DNA of 64,000 bases from assembly GCF_947501165.1 (NCBI RefSeq), contig NZ_CANMUU010000001.1:1240001-1304000 (forward strand). The letters run 5' to 3'. The notes beneath the pieces are model-generated. The model searched no databases. It saw only the letters and a list, made by a program, of their open reading frames with translations, and had not been told where the DNA came from. Both the position numbers and the translations under genes were made by a program. Below are positions 18,943 through 28,991 of the stretch, piece by piece. This stretch comes from an uncultured Allomuricauda sp. Its GTDB lineage: Bacteria > Bacteroidota > Bacteroidia > Flavobacteriales > Flavobacteriaceae. The stretch's first letter is position 1. Each line of letters opens with the position of its first letter.

Positions 18943-21900
18943 TTAGTTGAGTAGTTTATACATCTTTGCTTTTTCATTGTTGAAAATGACCACTAGATAA
19001 TCACTTTTAGCAACGGTAAGGACATGCAGGTGCCTTACTGATTTTTTGGTTAGGTCCAATCCCAAATCATCTGCCAAAATTATATCATTTTTGGAAGAAA
19101 TCAATGCTCCTGGGAAGGAATCAAACCTTCCATGGAACGGTGTGGTTCCAAAGTAATTTCCTCCAACCAATACCTCTTCCGAACCATCTCCATCAAAATC
19201 GTGGGATACAAATGAGGTTATTGGAGATACTTGAAGCTCATCTTGAAAAGGAGTAAAGTAAAATCTACCTTCCTTATTCTCTAAATACCCAGATCTTAGT
19301 TCCGTCACCTCCAAAATGGTTGCTTGTTTCAAAACAGACTTTTCGAAAAGGGCATCTATTGGTTTTCCAGCAAAATCCTTATAGTTTACAAATCTTTTTC
19401 TGAGTGATACTATTTGGCTGGACAGCTCATCAAGACCAAGAAGTGGGTATTGTTTCCCATTTTTTTGAGTGGTTACAATGGTTTCGGTTCTACCGTTCTC
19501 GTCAAAATCTGAAAAGTACATTTGCATGGGAGCATTTGCACCTGCCTTAAACTTCGAGTTAGTCCCCCAGTTACCCAATAAATAATCTACATCACCATCC
19601 TTGTCAATATCAAAAGGATGTATGTTTCTCCATAGGCCTTTTAAGGCTTTTTCCTCTTCAAGCACCGATATTTCTTGAAGGCCAGTGGGGGTGTTTTTGA
19701 AGAATTTAGGGTACATCCATTCCCCAACGATTATCAAATCATCTTTTCCATCAGCATCAAAATCGCTCCACAAAGCATCGGTTACCATTCCAACTTTTTT
19801 AAATGGGTTTTTTTCAGAAACAACAAAACTATTTGCTGTGTTCTCCAAGAGATAGGATTCTGGGATTTCACCGAATTTTGAAGTTATTACGTGGTTGCCA
19901 ACGAATAAGTCCAAATCCCCATCGTTATCAAAATCATTCGCTTTGATTACCGAAGTATTATCGAAAGATTCAGGTAAGTCAGCAGAAGTAAAAAGGGAAT
20001 CCTTTTGAAGGAACAATACATTCATTAACGGTTCCACGTTGCCTGAAAAATCTGCACCTCCAGTACCTATCATCAGGTCGTTTTTTCCATTTCCATCAAA
20101 ATCATTAATCAATGCGGTAACATCTTCACGAACTGAATCTTTCCGTATTTCAGCAAATTTTTTCTCAACAAAACTACTATCGGACTGTAAATAAACCCTA
20201 GAAGACAAGAACTTTGAACTGCCCAAGAAAATATCGGTTTTATTATCATTGTTTAGGTCGCCCAACGCTACAGCTGGACCTCTATCCGAGACCCGATATG
20301 GAATTAATTTTTCTCTATTGAAATCTATATGATTATCTTCTTTATGTTTAAAATCGATGCCTAGATTGGAATCCATTTCCCTAAACAAGGGTTTTGTTTT
20401 TGACTTTTTACCGTAGTCATAAGATTGAGCATCTTTTTTTACCACGTTAAGCGTCTGATTTACGTCAACCGCTTGAATTACTTGATAGGTTTTATCCGGC
20501 CAAACGATTTTAATGGAATCTACTTTTTTGATTTGACCATAACCAAAATGAACAATGGGCTGTGAGCTGGATTGAAATCCACGATTTGGAAAAAGCTCCT
20601 TGAATTGCAATACACCATTATGATAAGAAAAGACCTTAGAACCAATACCGAAGGGATTCTTTCCTTCAAATTCTAATTTTAGTTTTAGGTAATTGGATTT
20701 AGAGTCTGTTTTGTTGATGTAAAGGGTCGCTTCTGTGTTGATGTTGTTGGTTACTAAATCAAGATCGCCATCATTATCTAAATCGGCGTAAGCAGTAGCA
20801 CCAGAAACCAAGGTATCTTGCGCTATCCATGCTTTGGATTTATTCTCGAATTTCAACCCTTTTTTTCCTCTAAAGACAGCGTTGTTGACAGCACCCGATG
20901 GCATAAGGTTCAAAGCTTGTTGGTCTACCAATTTAGTATTGTCTATCTTTTTTTGGATTTGCTCATTGGAAACAAATCGGATGTAGTCCAAATCATTGGG
21001 TCGTTTTGGTATGCCATTTGAAACAAACACGTCTTGCTCCCCATCTTGGTCATAATCTCCAAAAAGGGCACTCCAACTCCAATCCGTAGCGGCAATTCCG
21101 CTTAACAGCGCAGTTTCTAGATAGTTTCCGGAAGGCTGATTAACGTAGAGCATATTCCTTGTGAACTGATAGTGGTAGCCAAACCGTTCTATTCTCAATC
21201 GCTGCACTTGGATGTTATCATCACCTTCCGAAGATTTTAGTGGAATTTCATCTTCTGGTAACATGTCAAGGGATAATAGATCTGGAAGACCATCGTGATT
21301 GATATCTGCTGCATCACTGCCCATTGAGAATCGGCTGGTATGTCCAAAATATTTTCTGAGGCTTTCTGTGAAGGTTCCATCTCCATTATTGATGTAGTAG
21401 TAGTCATCCTCATGAAAATCATTTCCAATGTAAAGGTCGGGATACCCATCCTGATTAAAATCTGATACCGAAATACCTAGACCATACCCATTAATTCCTC
21501 CAAAGATTCCTGCATCCTCACTGACTTCTGTAAAAGTATCACCGTCATTTCGCATGAGCTTATCCCCAGTTTCGAAATTCCTTTCAAACCGAAGGTCTAC
21601 TCTTCCAAATGATTCTTGCGTGTGAACGGCATGGTTTAGAAGGTACATGTCCAAATCCCCATCCAAGTCATAATCGAAAAAAGCAGCAGAAGAACTGTAG
21701 GAATCAAAATCAAGGCCATACTTGGCGGAACTTTCAGTAAAGGTGTTGTCGCCATTATTAATGAACAATTCATTATGCCCTTCAAAACCATTTATGCCAA
21801 CAACGGCGCAAATATAAATATCCAAGAGACCATCTCCGTTCACGTCTGCCATAACCGTTCCTGTATTCCAATCGCTTTTTCCCTTTACTCCTGCAGTTTC

Positions 21901-22194
21901 AGAAATGTCTTCAAAAGTCAAATTGCCCTTGTTCAAATACAACTTGTTTTTTACCCTGTTTCCCGAAAAGAAGATATCGGGTAAACCATCATTATTAATA
22001 TCCCCTATGGCTACGCCTCCACCATTATAAAAATAGAGGTAGTCCAAAATATTCAGGGCATCAGATTCTTCAAGTGAATTGGTGAACGTAACTCCAGTTT
22101 GTTTGGAAGAAGGATTCTTAAAGAGTTCTCCTTCTTTTTTGCCGCAGCTTACAACGAGTAATCCAACTATTATGCTAAAACAAATCTTATTCAT
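18943..22194 (-). CDS. FG-GAP/VCBS-repeat lipoprotein with UnbV (ASPIC) domain, CRTAC1-like
   Basis: A 1083-residue surface lipoprotein (lipobox LLVVSC, Cys17). The N-terminal and C-terminal parts contain many FG-GAP repeats with calcium-binding loops such as DINNDGLPDIFF, DYDLDGDLDMYLL, DFNQDGYPDLYIG, DLDNDGDLDLVT and DFDNDGDLDLFVG. A UnbV/ASPIC-type segment lies in the middle, around residues 510-570 (VHFGYGQIKKVDSIKIVWPD). This family resembles an integrin-like propeller and commonly sits beside SusC/SusD genes in Bacteroidota; binding of carbohydrate or protein partners is assumed, not proven. It overlaps its upstream paralogue by 8 bp and is followed at once by the haloperoxidase, so the three are one transcription unit. 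Confidence 0.85.
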   Translation of the reverse strand: MNKICFSIIVGLLVVSCGKKEGELFKNPSSKQTGVTFTNSLEESDALNILDYLYFYNGGGVAIGDINNDGLPDIFFSGNRVKNKLYLNKGNLTFEDISETAGVKGKSDWNTGTVMADVNGDGLLDIYICAVVGINGFEGHNELFINNGDNTFTESSAKYGLDFDSYSSSAAFFDYDLDGDLDMYLLNHAVHTQESFGRVDLRFERNFETGDKLMRNDGDTFTEVSEDAGIFGGINGYGLGISVSDFNQDGYPDLYIGNDFHEDDYYYINNGDGTFTESLRKYFGHTSRFSMGSDAADINHDGLPDLLSLDMLPEDEIPLKSSEGDDNIQVQRLRIERFGYHYQFTRNMLYVNQPSGNYLETALLSGIAATDWSWSALFGDYDQDGEQDVFVSNGIPKRPNDLDYIRFVSNEQIQKKIDNTKLVDQQALNLMPSGAVNNAVFRGKKGLKFENKSKAWIAQDTLVSGATAYADLDNDGDLDLVTNNINTEATLYINKTDSKSNYLKLKLEFEGKNPFGIGSKVFSYHNGVLQFKELFPNRGFQSSSQPIVHFGYGQIKKVDSIKIVWPDKTYQVIQAVDVNQTLNVVKKDAQSYDYGKKSKTKPLFREMDSNLGIDFKHKEDNHIDFNREKLIPYRVSDRGPAVALGDLNNDNKTDIFLGSSKFLSSRVYLQSDSSFVEKKFAEIRKDSVREDVTALINDFDGNGKNDLMIGTGGADFSGNVEPLMNVLFLQKDSLFTSADLPESFDNTSVIKANDFDNDGDLDLFVGNHVITSKFGEIPESYLLENTANSFVVSEKNPFKKVGMVTDALWSDFDADGKDDLIIVGEWMYPKFFKNTPTGLQEISVLEEEKALKGLWRNIHPFDIDKDGDVDYLLGNWGTNSKFKAGANAPMQMYFSDFDENGRTETIVTTQKNGKQYPLLGLDELSSQIVSLRKRFVNYKDFAGKPIDALFEKSVLKQATILEVTELRSGYLENKEGRFYFTPFQDELQVSPITSFVSHDFDGDGSEEVLVGGNYFGTTPFHGRFDSFPGALISSKNDIILADDLGLDLTKKSVRHLHVLTVAKSDYLVVIFNNEKAKMYKLLN

Positions 22195-25100
22195 TTATAA
22201 TTTTCTCTAAAAACAAAGGCTTGGAATTGTTAATGCCTATAACATAATGCTCTTTGTTATTAATGGTTGCTTTTTGAATACTTCTTGCCGGTCCCGAAAT
22301 ATCAATTGAAATGTTTTTACTCCATACAAGACCACTATCCTTAAAACTTAACAGAATACCATGAGATGCATCCATTCTGCCCAATTGTGTGCTTATCTCG
22401 TAGTTGTTTCCCACTAAGAGCAGGTCCATAATCCCGTCATTGTCAAAGTCATCTACTAACATATCATTCACGGTTGATATTTGGGTAATGTTGGGAAGTG
22501 GTCTCTTTACAAATTGAAGATTTCCCGTATTTTCAAAATAACAACTGGCAAGTTCATAGACCTCTTTCTTAATCGCTGTCTTTAGGTTTTGTTCTCCAAA
22601 GAGATCTTTTAAAGAGGCTTTGGCAAAGCTTGAATAAGAAAGGAAATCTTTATTAAGAAATGGCATTTGTTTTGCCAACTCATCTTTTGAAGCAAAAGGT
22701 GTTTCTTTGGCCCCATGATAATAGGTGACCAAGGGTTCAACCGATCCATTGTTGTCAAAATCTTTGCTGTACAAGGTCAACGGTTTATCAAAAGAAGCCT
22801 TTAACTTACTATTCAATCCCCAATTGCCAACTACCAAGTCCATATCACCATCTCCATCAAAATCATCAACAACCAGAGAGTTCCAAAGACCATGGGTGTT
22901 TTCCAAATTGTTTCCTGAGGCAAGGGTCAATTTCTGGCCATCATTAAAGAAAACAGTGACTGACATCCAATGTCCAACCACGATTAAATCCTTATACCCA
23001 TTACCATCTAAATCAATCCATGCAGCATCTTTTATATTTCCGATCTGTTCAAACTCCCTTGAAAAAACGGAAGTTATATCTTTAAATATGCCCTTACCAT
23101 TGTTTTGAAATAGATATTGACGGTCTTCCATTCCAAATTTTCGCGGTTTTTGATCAGAGGTAATCATCAGGTCCATATCTCCATCATTGTCAAAATCAAC
23201 TGCCAATACTTTGGATGCATTCAGTTCAATTCCTTTAAATGCCAGAGAATCTTTAACAAATATTCCATTTTGATTCAAATAGAGTCTTGGCTGAATTTTG
23301 CTTGAGGATTTAAACTCATTTCCTGCACTGACAACCACTAAATCTTCAAAACCATCACCATTGGCATCGAAAAAGACATGTGCCACATCTTCATTGAAGG
23401 CATCTTTTGCAAATAACTCCTTTTGTTGCTGGCTAAATCCGCCACTTTTATTTTGAATAAAAAGTGCTGAAGCCTGGGCTTTGGCACCAGATAAGAAAAT
23501 ATCTTCCAATCCGTCTTGGTTTACATCTGTGACGGAGATATTAGGGCCATTGTTTGTATTGGCAAAAGGGATTAAAGGGTCTGCATTAAACTCAACAGTT
23601 GGGTTTTCATCATGAACGAAAGGAATCAAATCTTCTATTGGGTTTAAAATTTTAAGAGACTGATTGTCCTTAGAAACAAGCGAGTCAATGGCATTTTCGT
23701 ATTGAAGAGCAAGCTTTCCTGCAGAGACTTCTTTCAAGGTTTGAAACCTTTTTGAAGGCCAAACGACTCTTAATGAATCAATAATGGAATCTTTACCCAG
23801 ACCTAAATGAACAGTGTTAGTCGTTGCGGACAAATAGCCTTTTGTTGGAAAGTTTTCCGCGGTTATCATTGTGCCGTTCGTATAGGCTTCAACCTTTGCG
23901 CCAACCCCTAATCTGTTATGCGGACTTCCTTCAAATGATAAAGACAGGGCGTTGTTTTTGTCTTTTTGGGTGTTTTCCAAGATAAAAGCTTCTTCGTTCA
24001 CATTGTTCACCACAATGTCCAAATCCCCATCATTGTCCAAATCAACATAGGCGGAACCATGGCTAAAGGAATCTTCGCTTTTGCTCCAGGTGTTGGTCAC
24101 ATTACTAAAGGTTAAATCCCCATTATTTTTAAAGAAATAGTTAGGTACTCTCTTTTCAGGAATTTCGCTGATAAAACTCATTTCCTTTTGTGTCATACCA
24201 CTCTCTATGGCCTTTTGGATTTTTTCATTAGCAATAAAACTGATGAAATCCATATCGTTGGTAGCTCCTTTAATTCCATTTGAAACAAAGAGGTCCCTAT
24301 GTCCATCATTATCAAAATCTGCTAGTAAGGCACCCCAGGACCACTCAGTTGCGGCCACTCCGCTCATATGCGCAATTTCATTGAAAGCTTGCCCATTTCT
24401 ATTCAAATGCAGTGTGTTTTGCATGTATTGAGGGGCAAAACCGTTCTTTAAATATTGATTATAGGTTGGAAAAGCATATTCCAAACCCGAAGTTTTATAG
24501 GTTTCCAGGTTTTCTGGAAGCATATCCAGGGAAATGATGTCCATCCACCCATCATTGTTGATATCCGCTATCGCATTGCCCATGGAAAAATGAGAGGTAT
24601 GCCCCAGCACTTTTTCATCTGCAGAGATAACTTCTTTGAAAGTGCCATCACCTTGATTGATATAGAAGTAGTCGTTTTCAAAAAAATCATTACCAACATA
24701 AACATCTGGATATCCGTTATTGTTTACGTCACTAATGCCAATACCTAAACCATATCCAATAGATCCTTGAAAAATACCTGCTTCTTGAGATACATCTATA
24801 AATGTTCCAGAGTTATTTCTGAAAAGGATATCTCCAGATAAAGAATCGATTTGCTTGCGCTTATTTCCTTTTCCGTAAGTACGGTTGGGTTTAACGGAAT
24901 GATTGAGGAGATACATGTCCAAATCGCCATCCAAGTCGTAATCGAAAAAAGCAGCTTGGGTAGAGAATCCTGAAAAATCCAAATTGTATTTTTCCGCCTC
25001 TTCTTTGAAGCTAGGAATTCCATTTTCATCAACACCTTGATTCACATAGAGCAAATTCCTTCCTGTCAAATTTTGATAGTTCCCTACTTTACAGACATAG

Positions 25101-25486
25101 AGGTCCAACCAGCCGTCATTGTTTATGTCAACGTGGGTCACACCGGTAGTCCATCCATCTGAATTGTCAATTTTGGATACTTCTGTAACATTCCGGAACT
25201 TCAGGTTTCCTTCATTCAGATATAATTGGTCAGCCTCTTGGTTCGAAGTAAAGTATAAATCCGGAAGACCATCGTTGTTAAAATCTCCTGCTACAACTCC
25301 TGCACCGTTGTAATAGTATAAATAGGTGAGGATATTGAGTTCGGGAGTATCGGTCAATTGGTTTTTAAAATAAACACCAGTTTCCGATGCACTTCTTTTT
25401 TTGAAGAGTTTTTCGTTTTCCTGTTTTTGTTTGCACCCCGAAAACAAAATCCCCATTAGGCATAAAAAACAACAAAATCTTCTCAT
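22187..25486 (-). CDS. FG-GAP/VCBS-repeat lipoprotein with UnbV (ASPIC) domain, CRTAC1-like (paralogue)
   Basis: A 1099-residue paralogue of the next gene (lipobox GILFSGC, Cys18), with the same order: FG-GAP repeats (DFNNDGLPDLYFT, DINNDGWLDLYVC, DYDLDGDLDMYLL, DVNNNGYPDVYVG), then the UnbV/ASPIC segment (VHLGLGKDSIIDSLRVVWPS), then more FG-GAP repeats (DFDNDGDMDLMIT, DFDGDGDMDLVVG). It shares long stretches of motif order with the genes at 18943 and 33725, so the window holds three paralogues. It overlaps the following gene by 8 bp. A 107-bp gap with no clear promoter separates its start from the cytochrome gene upstream. Confidence 0.85.
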   Translation of the reverse strand: MRRFCCFLCLMGILFSGCKQKQENEKLFKKRSASETGVYFKNQLTDTPELNILTYLYYYNGAGVVAGDFNNDGLPDLYFTSNQEADQLYLNEGNLKFRNVTEVSKIDNSDGWTTGVTHVDINNDGWLDLYVCKVGNYQNLTGRNLLYVNQGVDENGIPSFKEEAEKYNLDFSGFSTQAAFFDYDLDGDLDMYLLNHSVKPNRTYGKGNKRKQIDSLSGDILFRNNSGTFIDVSQEAGIFQGSIGYGLGIGISDVNNNGYPDVYVGNDFFENDYFYINQGDGTFKEVISADEKVLGHTSHFSMGNAIADINNDGWMDIISLDMLPENLETYKTSGLEYAFPTYNQYLKNGFAPQYMQNTLHLNRNGQAFNEIAHMSGVAATEWSWGALLADFDNDGHRDLFVSNGIKGATNDMDFISFIANEKIQKAIESGMTQKEMSFISEIPEKRVPNYFFKNNGDLTFSNVTNTWSKSEDSFSHGSAYVDLDNDGDLDIVVNNVNEEAFILENTQKDKNNALSLSFEGSPHNRLGVGAKVEAYTNGTMITAENFPTKGYLSATTNTVHLGLGKDSIIDSLRVVWPSKRFQTLKEVSAGKLALQYENAIDSLVSKDNQSLKILNPIEDLIPFVHDENPTVEFNADPLIPFANTNNGPNISVTDVNQDGLEDIFLSGAKAQASALFIQNKSGGFSQQQKELFAKDAFNEDVAHVFFDANGDGFEDLVVVSAGNEFKSSSKIQPRLYLNQNGIFVKDSLAFKGIELNASKVLAVDFDNDGDMDLMITSDQKPRKFGMEDRQYLFQNNGKGIFKDITSVFSREFEQIGNIKDAAWIDLDGNGYKDLIVVGHWMSVTVFFNDGQKLTLASGNNLENTHGLWNSLVVDDFDGDGDMDLVVGNWGLNSKLKASFDKPLTLYSKDFDNNGSVEPLVTYYHGAKETPFASKDELAKQMPFLNKDFLSYSSFAKASLKDLFGEQNLKTAIKKEVYELASCYFENTGNLQFVKRPLPNITQISTVNDMLVDDFDNDGIMDLLLVGNNYEISTQLGRMDASHGILLSFKDSGLVWSKNISIDISGPARSIQKATINNKEHYVIGINNSKPLFLEKIINE

Positions 25487-25593
25487 GAAAACAAAATAGG
25501 GTGAAATATAGACATTCCCCTAAGAACAGAAAAAAGGGAATCGTTAATGTTTGATTTTAATCAGAATCTATATCAAATTCGTTAAGCAGAAAA

Positions 25594-26064
25594 TCATTCT
25601 TCCAAGGTATACCAATCAATATCGGTCAAGATGTCTCGACGCCCTTTCTTGTCTGGAGCATAATTTGTGGCGAGATAGTTTACAATAATCTCTTCGTTTT
25701 TGCCCAAATCCCATAAGTTTTGGGTCTCCTGCATCCAGCGAATGGTGGCCACCCAACCCTCCTTGGTCATCCTGTTTTGGGTTACCAATTTGGCGGAATG
25801 GCAGTTGGTGCAGTTTTGAATCACCTCTGTTAAGCCATTGGCGTCGACGAAGCCCGTGGCAATATGAATACCATTTTCAATAAGGTCTTCTTGTTCCGTT
25901 GTAATGTCAACTATTTCAGATTCATCTGGACTTTTTTGCAGACTGTATGGGTTCAAAACAATATAAATCAAGGCAAAGACGGATAGAACAATGATGCCGA
26001 ATCCCAAAATCAGCCTTTGATATAATTTTTGAACCTGCGTTTTGAATTTATTTTCAAAAGACAT
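25594..26064 (-). CDS. Membrane-anchored c-type cytochrome, partner of the sulfite oxidase
   Basis: A 156-residue protein with one N-terminal membrane anchor (about 18-40) and one haem c site, CTNCH (Cys85, Cys88, His89). The segment QNCTNCHSAKLVTQNRMTKE and following GWVATIRWMQ resembles the cytochrome subunit (SorB type) that accepts electrons from periplasmic sulfite dehydrogenase SorA. The gene follows the sulfite oxidase gene with a 1-bp gap, which strongly supports this role: electrons from sulfite would enter the respiratory chain through it. The sixth haem ligand is probably one of the Met residues in the RM or WM motifs. Confidence 0.84.
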   Translation of the reverse strand: MSFENKFKTQVQKLYQRLILGFGIIVLSVFALIYIVLNPYSLQKSPDESEIVDITTEQEDLIENGIHIATGFVDANGLTEVIQNCTNCHSAKLVTQNRMTKEGWVATIRWMQETQNLWDLGKNEEIIVNYLATNYAPDKKGRRDILTDIDWYTLEE

Positions 26065-26065
26065 A

Positions 26066-27289
26066 CTAGGTAACTTTTATCGCAATTCGATGGCAAGCAT
26101 TGTTCAAGTAGCCTTTCGGGTTCCATCCTGGTAAAAGCATTGGTTGACTCTTTCCTCTGGAATCCTTGGCTCTGGCCCAAACTTCATAATATCCCTTTTT
26201 TGGAAAATGATCAATGGAAGCACTAAAGTGCTGCCAGGCCAATCGATTTACAGGTTTTTGTAATGCACATGAATGCCAAGTTGAGCCAAAATCTATGGAA
26301 TACTCCATATTTTGTACCTCAAGTTCTCCTGCCCAAGCATGTCCTCTGATATTCAGTGCTTTTCCTTTTTTAATGATTGCACCTGATTTGGGATAGGTAA
26401 TTAAAGACTTAACGGGCATTGATTCGATAATGCACATATCTTCATCAACCACTTTTTCTCCAGGAGCTACTGGTTCACAAGGAACCCTATATGAAGTTCC
26501 TGTCATTTTTGCTCCATCATGGACCTTGTCCCGAATGCTAATTCGATTCACCCATTTTCCTGAAGCAGAGGCAGGCCAGCCTCCTGCAATCAAGCGGAGT
26601 GGGTAACCATGAGCCAAGGGGATATCTTTACCGTTCATTTGAAACGCTAAGAGGGTCTCATCCTGTAGAGCTTTTTCCATAGGGACTCCTCGGGAAATAG
26701 GTTCTTTTTCAGGATTCCGGCTAAGATGTATGTCCGCAGCATGATATCCAATATAAACTGCATTTGATTTGAAGCCCAAATCTTGCAACACGTCCTTTAA
26801 TCGGACCCCAGTCCAATTGGCGCAGGATACGGCTCCCACTGTCCATTGATTTCCTTTGGCAGGCGGATTGAATTCACTCCTGCCATTACCTCCACATTCC
26901 AAAGTCAGTTGATAAGTATAGTGTTGGAATTTGGATTTTAGCTCCTCAAGCGTATAGGTTTTTGATTTTGAAACCGATTCCCCATCAATGGTCAATGTCC
27001 AATTCTTCGCATCAATGTTTTCAGGAATTAGACCATTGTTCCTTACGAACATATATTTGTTCGAAGTTATTTTTTCGTCCAACAAATGTGCCTTAGCTTC
27101 AATATTCCACGGCTTATTGTTGAGGATGGACATTTCCGTATCCTTATTAAAAAGTTTGAACGGGTCGGGGTCCTGCAGCGCTATTGGCGTATATCCCTCC
27201 GGAATTTTATGTCCAAAAACAATGTCGGCGCCCAATAGAGTTGCCAAGGAGGTTAATGAGGTTTGGGATATAAAACGCCGTCTGTTCAT
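26066..27289 (-). CDS. Sulfite oxidase / sulfite dehydrogenase, molybdopterin subunit (SorA-like)
   Basis: A 407-residue Tat-exported molybdoenzyme: the start MNRRRFISQTSLTSLATLLG carries a twin-arginine motif. The oxidoreductase molybdopterin-binding domain contains the Mo-ligand Cys132 in LTLECGGNGRSEF, followed by NQWTVGAVSCANWTGVRL and the substrate-site Arg region. The C-terminal part (about 275-407) is the Mo-co dimerisation domain (SLITYPKSGAIIKKGKALNI, EYSIDFGSTWHSC). That domain separates it from MsrP/YedY, which lacks it. The reaction is sulfite + H2O to sulfate + 2 e-. It follows the symporter gene (6-bp gap) and precedes the cytochrome, matching a sulfite-disposal role for a sulfonate desulfonation pathway. 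Confidence 0.88.
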   Translation of the reverse strand: MNRRRFISQTSLTSLATLLGADIVFGHKIPEGYTPIALQDPDPFKLFNKDTEMSILNNKPWNIEAKAHLLDEKITSNKYMFVRNNGLIPENIDAKNWTLTIDGESVSKSKTYTLEELKSKFQHYTYQLTLECGGNGRSEFNPPAKGNQWTVGAVSCANWTGVRLKDVLQDLGFKSNAVYIGYHAADIHLSRNPEKEPISRGVPMEKALQDETLLAFQMNGKDIPLAHGYPLRLIAGGWPASASGKWVNRISIRDKVHDGAKMTGTSYRVPCEPVAPGEKVVDEDMCIIESMPVKSLITYPKSGAIIKKGKALNIRGHAWAGELEVQNMEYSIDFGSTWHSCALQKPVNRLAWQHFSASIDHFPKKGYYEVWARAKDSRGKSQPMLLPGWNPKGYLNNACHRIAIKVT

Positions 27290-27295
27290 CTAAAT

Positions 27296-28840
27296 TTAAT
27301 GGAATATTATGTGCAATGCTATGAGGGATAACAACATACCAATACCTGCTTTAGCCAACATGGGAGAGGCAGGTTCAGCCTTAAGTTTGTCTTTGACAAA
27401 ACCTGTTCTGGACCCTATCCAAATAATTACAAATCCAATTAATATTACCCACATGGCCCTTATAAAGTAGTTCATGTCCGGGAAAAACTCCAAGAAGAAA
27501 AACTGCAAAGGAACCGTGGCCAAGAAACCGAAAAGTGCAACCCTATGTTTAGGAAATGCCAAGAAGGCCGCAGCACAAATCAACACTACAATTCCGCAGT
27601 TTATGAAATATCTAAGCTGATTCAATGTATGGGTAAAGGCCGCACCAGGGTCTTGAAACTTCAGATACAGTAATACTACACCGATGATAACTCCTGATAT
27701 GAATGAAATTAAAATGGCCCTTTTTCCCGAACGTACTATTTGCTGGTCCGAGGCATCTTTATTAATGTATACTTTGTAAATATCGATGGACCATAAAGTA
27801 GCCAAAGAGTTAAAGGTAGAGTCAACGGTACTCATCAAAGAAGCGAACAATGCACAAAGTATAAGTCCTTTTACACCTACAGGTAGATAGGTATTTACCA
27901 GATAAGGAAAAGCTGCATCTGGTTCTGGAAGGCCGTTATCTCCTAAAATTCCAACCAAAGCGATACCGGGAAGGATAATGATGGCCGCCATAAAATATTT
28001 CATAAGTCCACCTACCATAAGTCCGATTTGAACATCTTTCAAGCTTTTGGCAGCCAACGAACGCTGAACAACAGATTGATTTGCACACCAGTAGTTAATA
28101 TTCAGTAGAAAAGCTCCAAATATATGTATCCAGGGTAGGGTATCATGGTCCGCAGGTAAATGCAGGTGCATCAAATGGCCTGTTTTTTCATAAAGTTGGT
28201 CCCATCCCCCAAGGTGATATATAGCGATAAACATTACCACTACGCCCCCAGTCAATAAAATTGCAAACTGAATGACGTCTGTTCTTACTACTGCCGCCAA
28301 GCCGCCAAAATAGGTGTAGGTGGCAGAGAAGAGTCCTAGGAAAACAATGAGAATTGCTATCCGTATCAATCTATCCTGATGAATGAATGATAAATAATCC
28401 CCGAAAACCAAATCAACTGAATAGGCTCCCCAAAATAATGCCGCTCCCAAAGTAATTGTCGAGAATAGTAATATGTTCGAACCGGAATATAAAAGTGCCA
28501 CCGTACTACCTAGTCTGGTTTTGATAAACTGCGTAATCGTGATGATTTTTTCCCGTAAATACATGGGAACAAAGATGAACGCAGCCAACAGAAGACCTTG
28601 AATCGCATTTATTTCGAAATTGGCCTGAGCCAGTCCATACAGATATGCGGAACCCATAAATCCTAGAAATTGATACCCTTGAACGTTGGTGGCGATAGTT
28701 GAGAATGCTATGGAGGGCCATCTCAAATTTCTACCACTTAAAAAATATTCTTCGGTAGTCGCTTCTTTGGAGGTTCTGCCCGTAATTGCGGTTACAAAAA
28801 CGATAATAAAATAGGCACTTACAATAAGTAAATCAATCAT
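27296..28840 (-). CDS. Sodium:solute symporter, SGLT-like (SSS family)
   Basis: A 514-residue integral membrane protein with about 13 helices. The N-terminal segment EEYFLSGRNLRWPSIAFSTI, ATN, and GFMGSAYLYGLAQANFEIN follow the pattern of the sugar-transporting SGLT branch (F.L.GR...W...S..ASN...G..G..Y..G...FE), rather than the PutP proline branch. Inferred role: sodium-driven uptake of a sugar, or a sulfonated sugar, across the inner membrane. It lies between the monooxygenase (152-bp gap) and the sulfite oxidase (6-bp gap), so the same regulon probably controls it. Substrate is inferred from context only. Confidence 0.82.
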   Translation of the reverse strand: MIDLLIVSAYFIIVFVTAITGRTSKEATTEEYFLSGRNLRWPSIAFSTIATNVQGYQFLGFMGSAYLYGLAQANFEINAIQGLLLAAFIFVPMYLREKIITITQFIKTRLGSTVALLYSGSNILLFSTITLGAALFWGAYSVDLVFGDYLSFIHQDRLIRIAILIVFLGLFSATYTYFGGLAAVVRTDVIQFAILLTGGVVVMFIAIYHLGGWDQLYEKTGHLMHLHLPADHDTLPWIHIFGAFLLNINYWCANQSVVQRSLAAKSLKDVQIGLMVGGLMKYFMAAIIILPGIALVGILGDNGLPEPDAAFPYLVNTYLPVGVKGLILCALFASLMSTVDSTFNSLATLWSIDIYKVYINKDASDQQIVRSGKRAILISFISGVIIGVVLLYLKFQDPGAAFTHTLNQLRYFINCGIVVLICAAAFLAFPKHRVALFGFLATVPLQFFFLEFFPDMNYFIRAMWVILIGFVIIWIGSRTGFVKDKLKAEPASPMLAKAGIGMLLSLIALHIIFH

Positions 28841-28991
28841 ATACTAGGTAGTTAGAGGAATTAGTTCCATAGCACATGAATCCAAATGATAAATATGTTC
28901 AATCATAGGTTTAGGATAATGGTTGGTTATGGAAAAGTTATTTAACTACCCAATATACTATTTTGTTTTCAATAAAAGCACTCCAAATCTG

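Noticed and set aside
25520..25550. Hairpin ATTCCC/GGGAAT between FG-GAP gene and cytochrome gene as a terminator
   Set aside because: The stem is only 6 bp with a 15-base or so loop and has no following T run in the right direction.
26066..27289. MsrP/YedY-type methionine sulfoxide reductase
   Set aside because: MsrP lacks the C-terminal Mo-co dimerisation domain, which is present here, and the neighbour is a cytochrome c rather than an MsrQ membrane protein.
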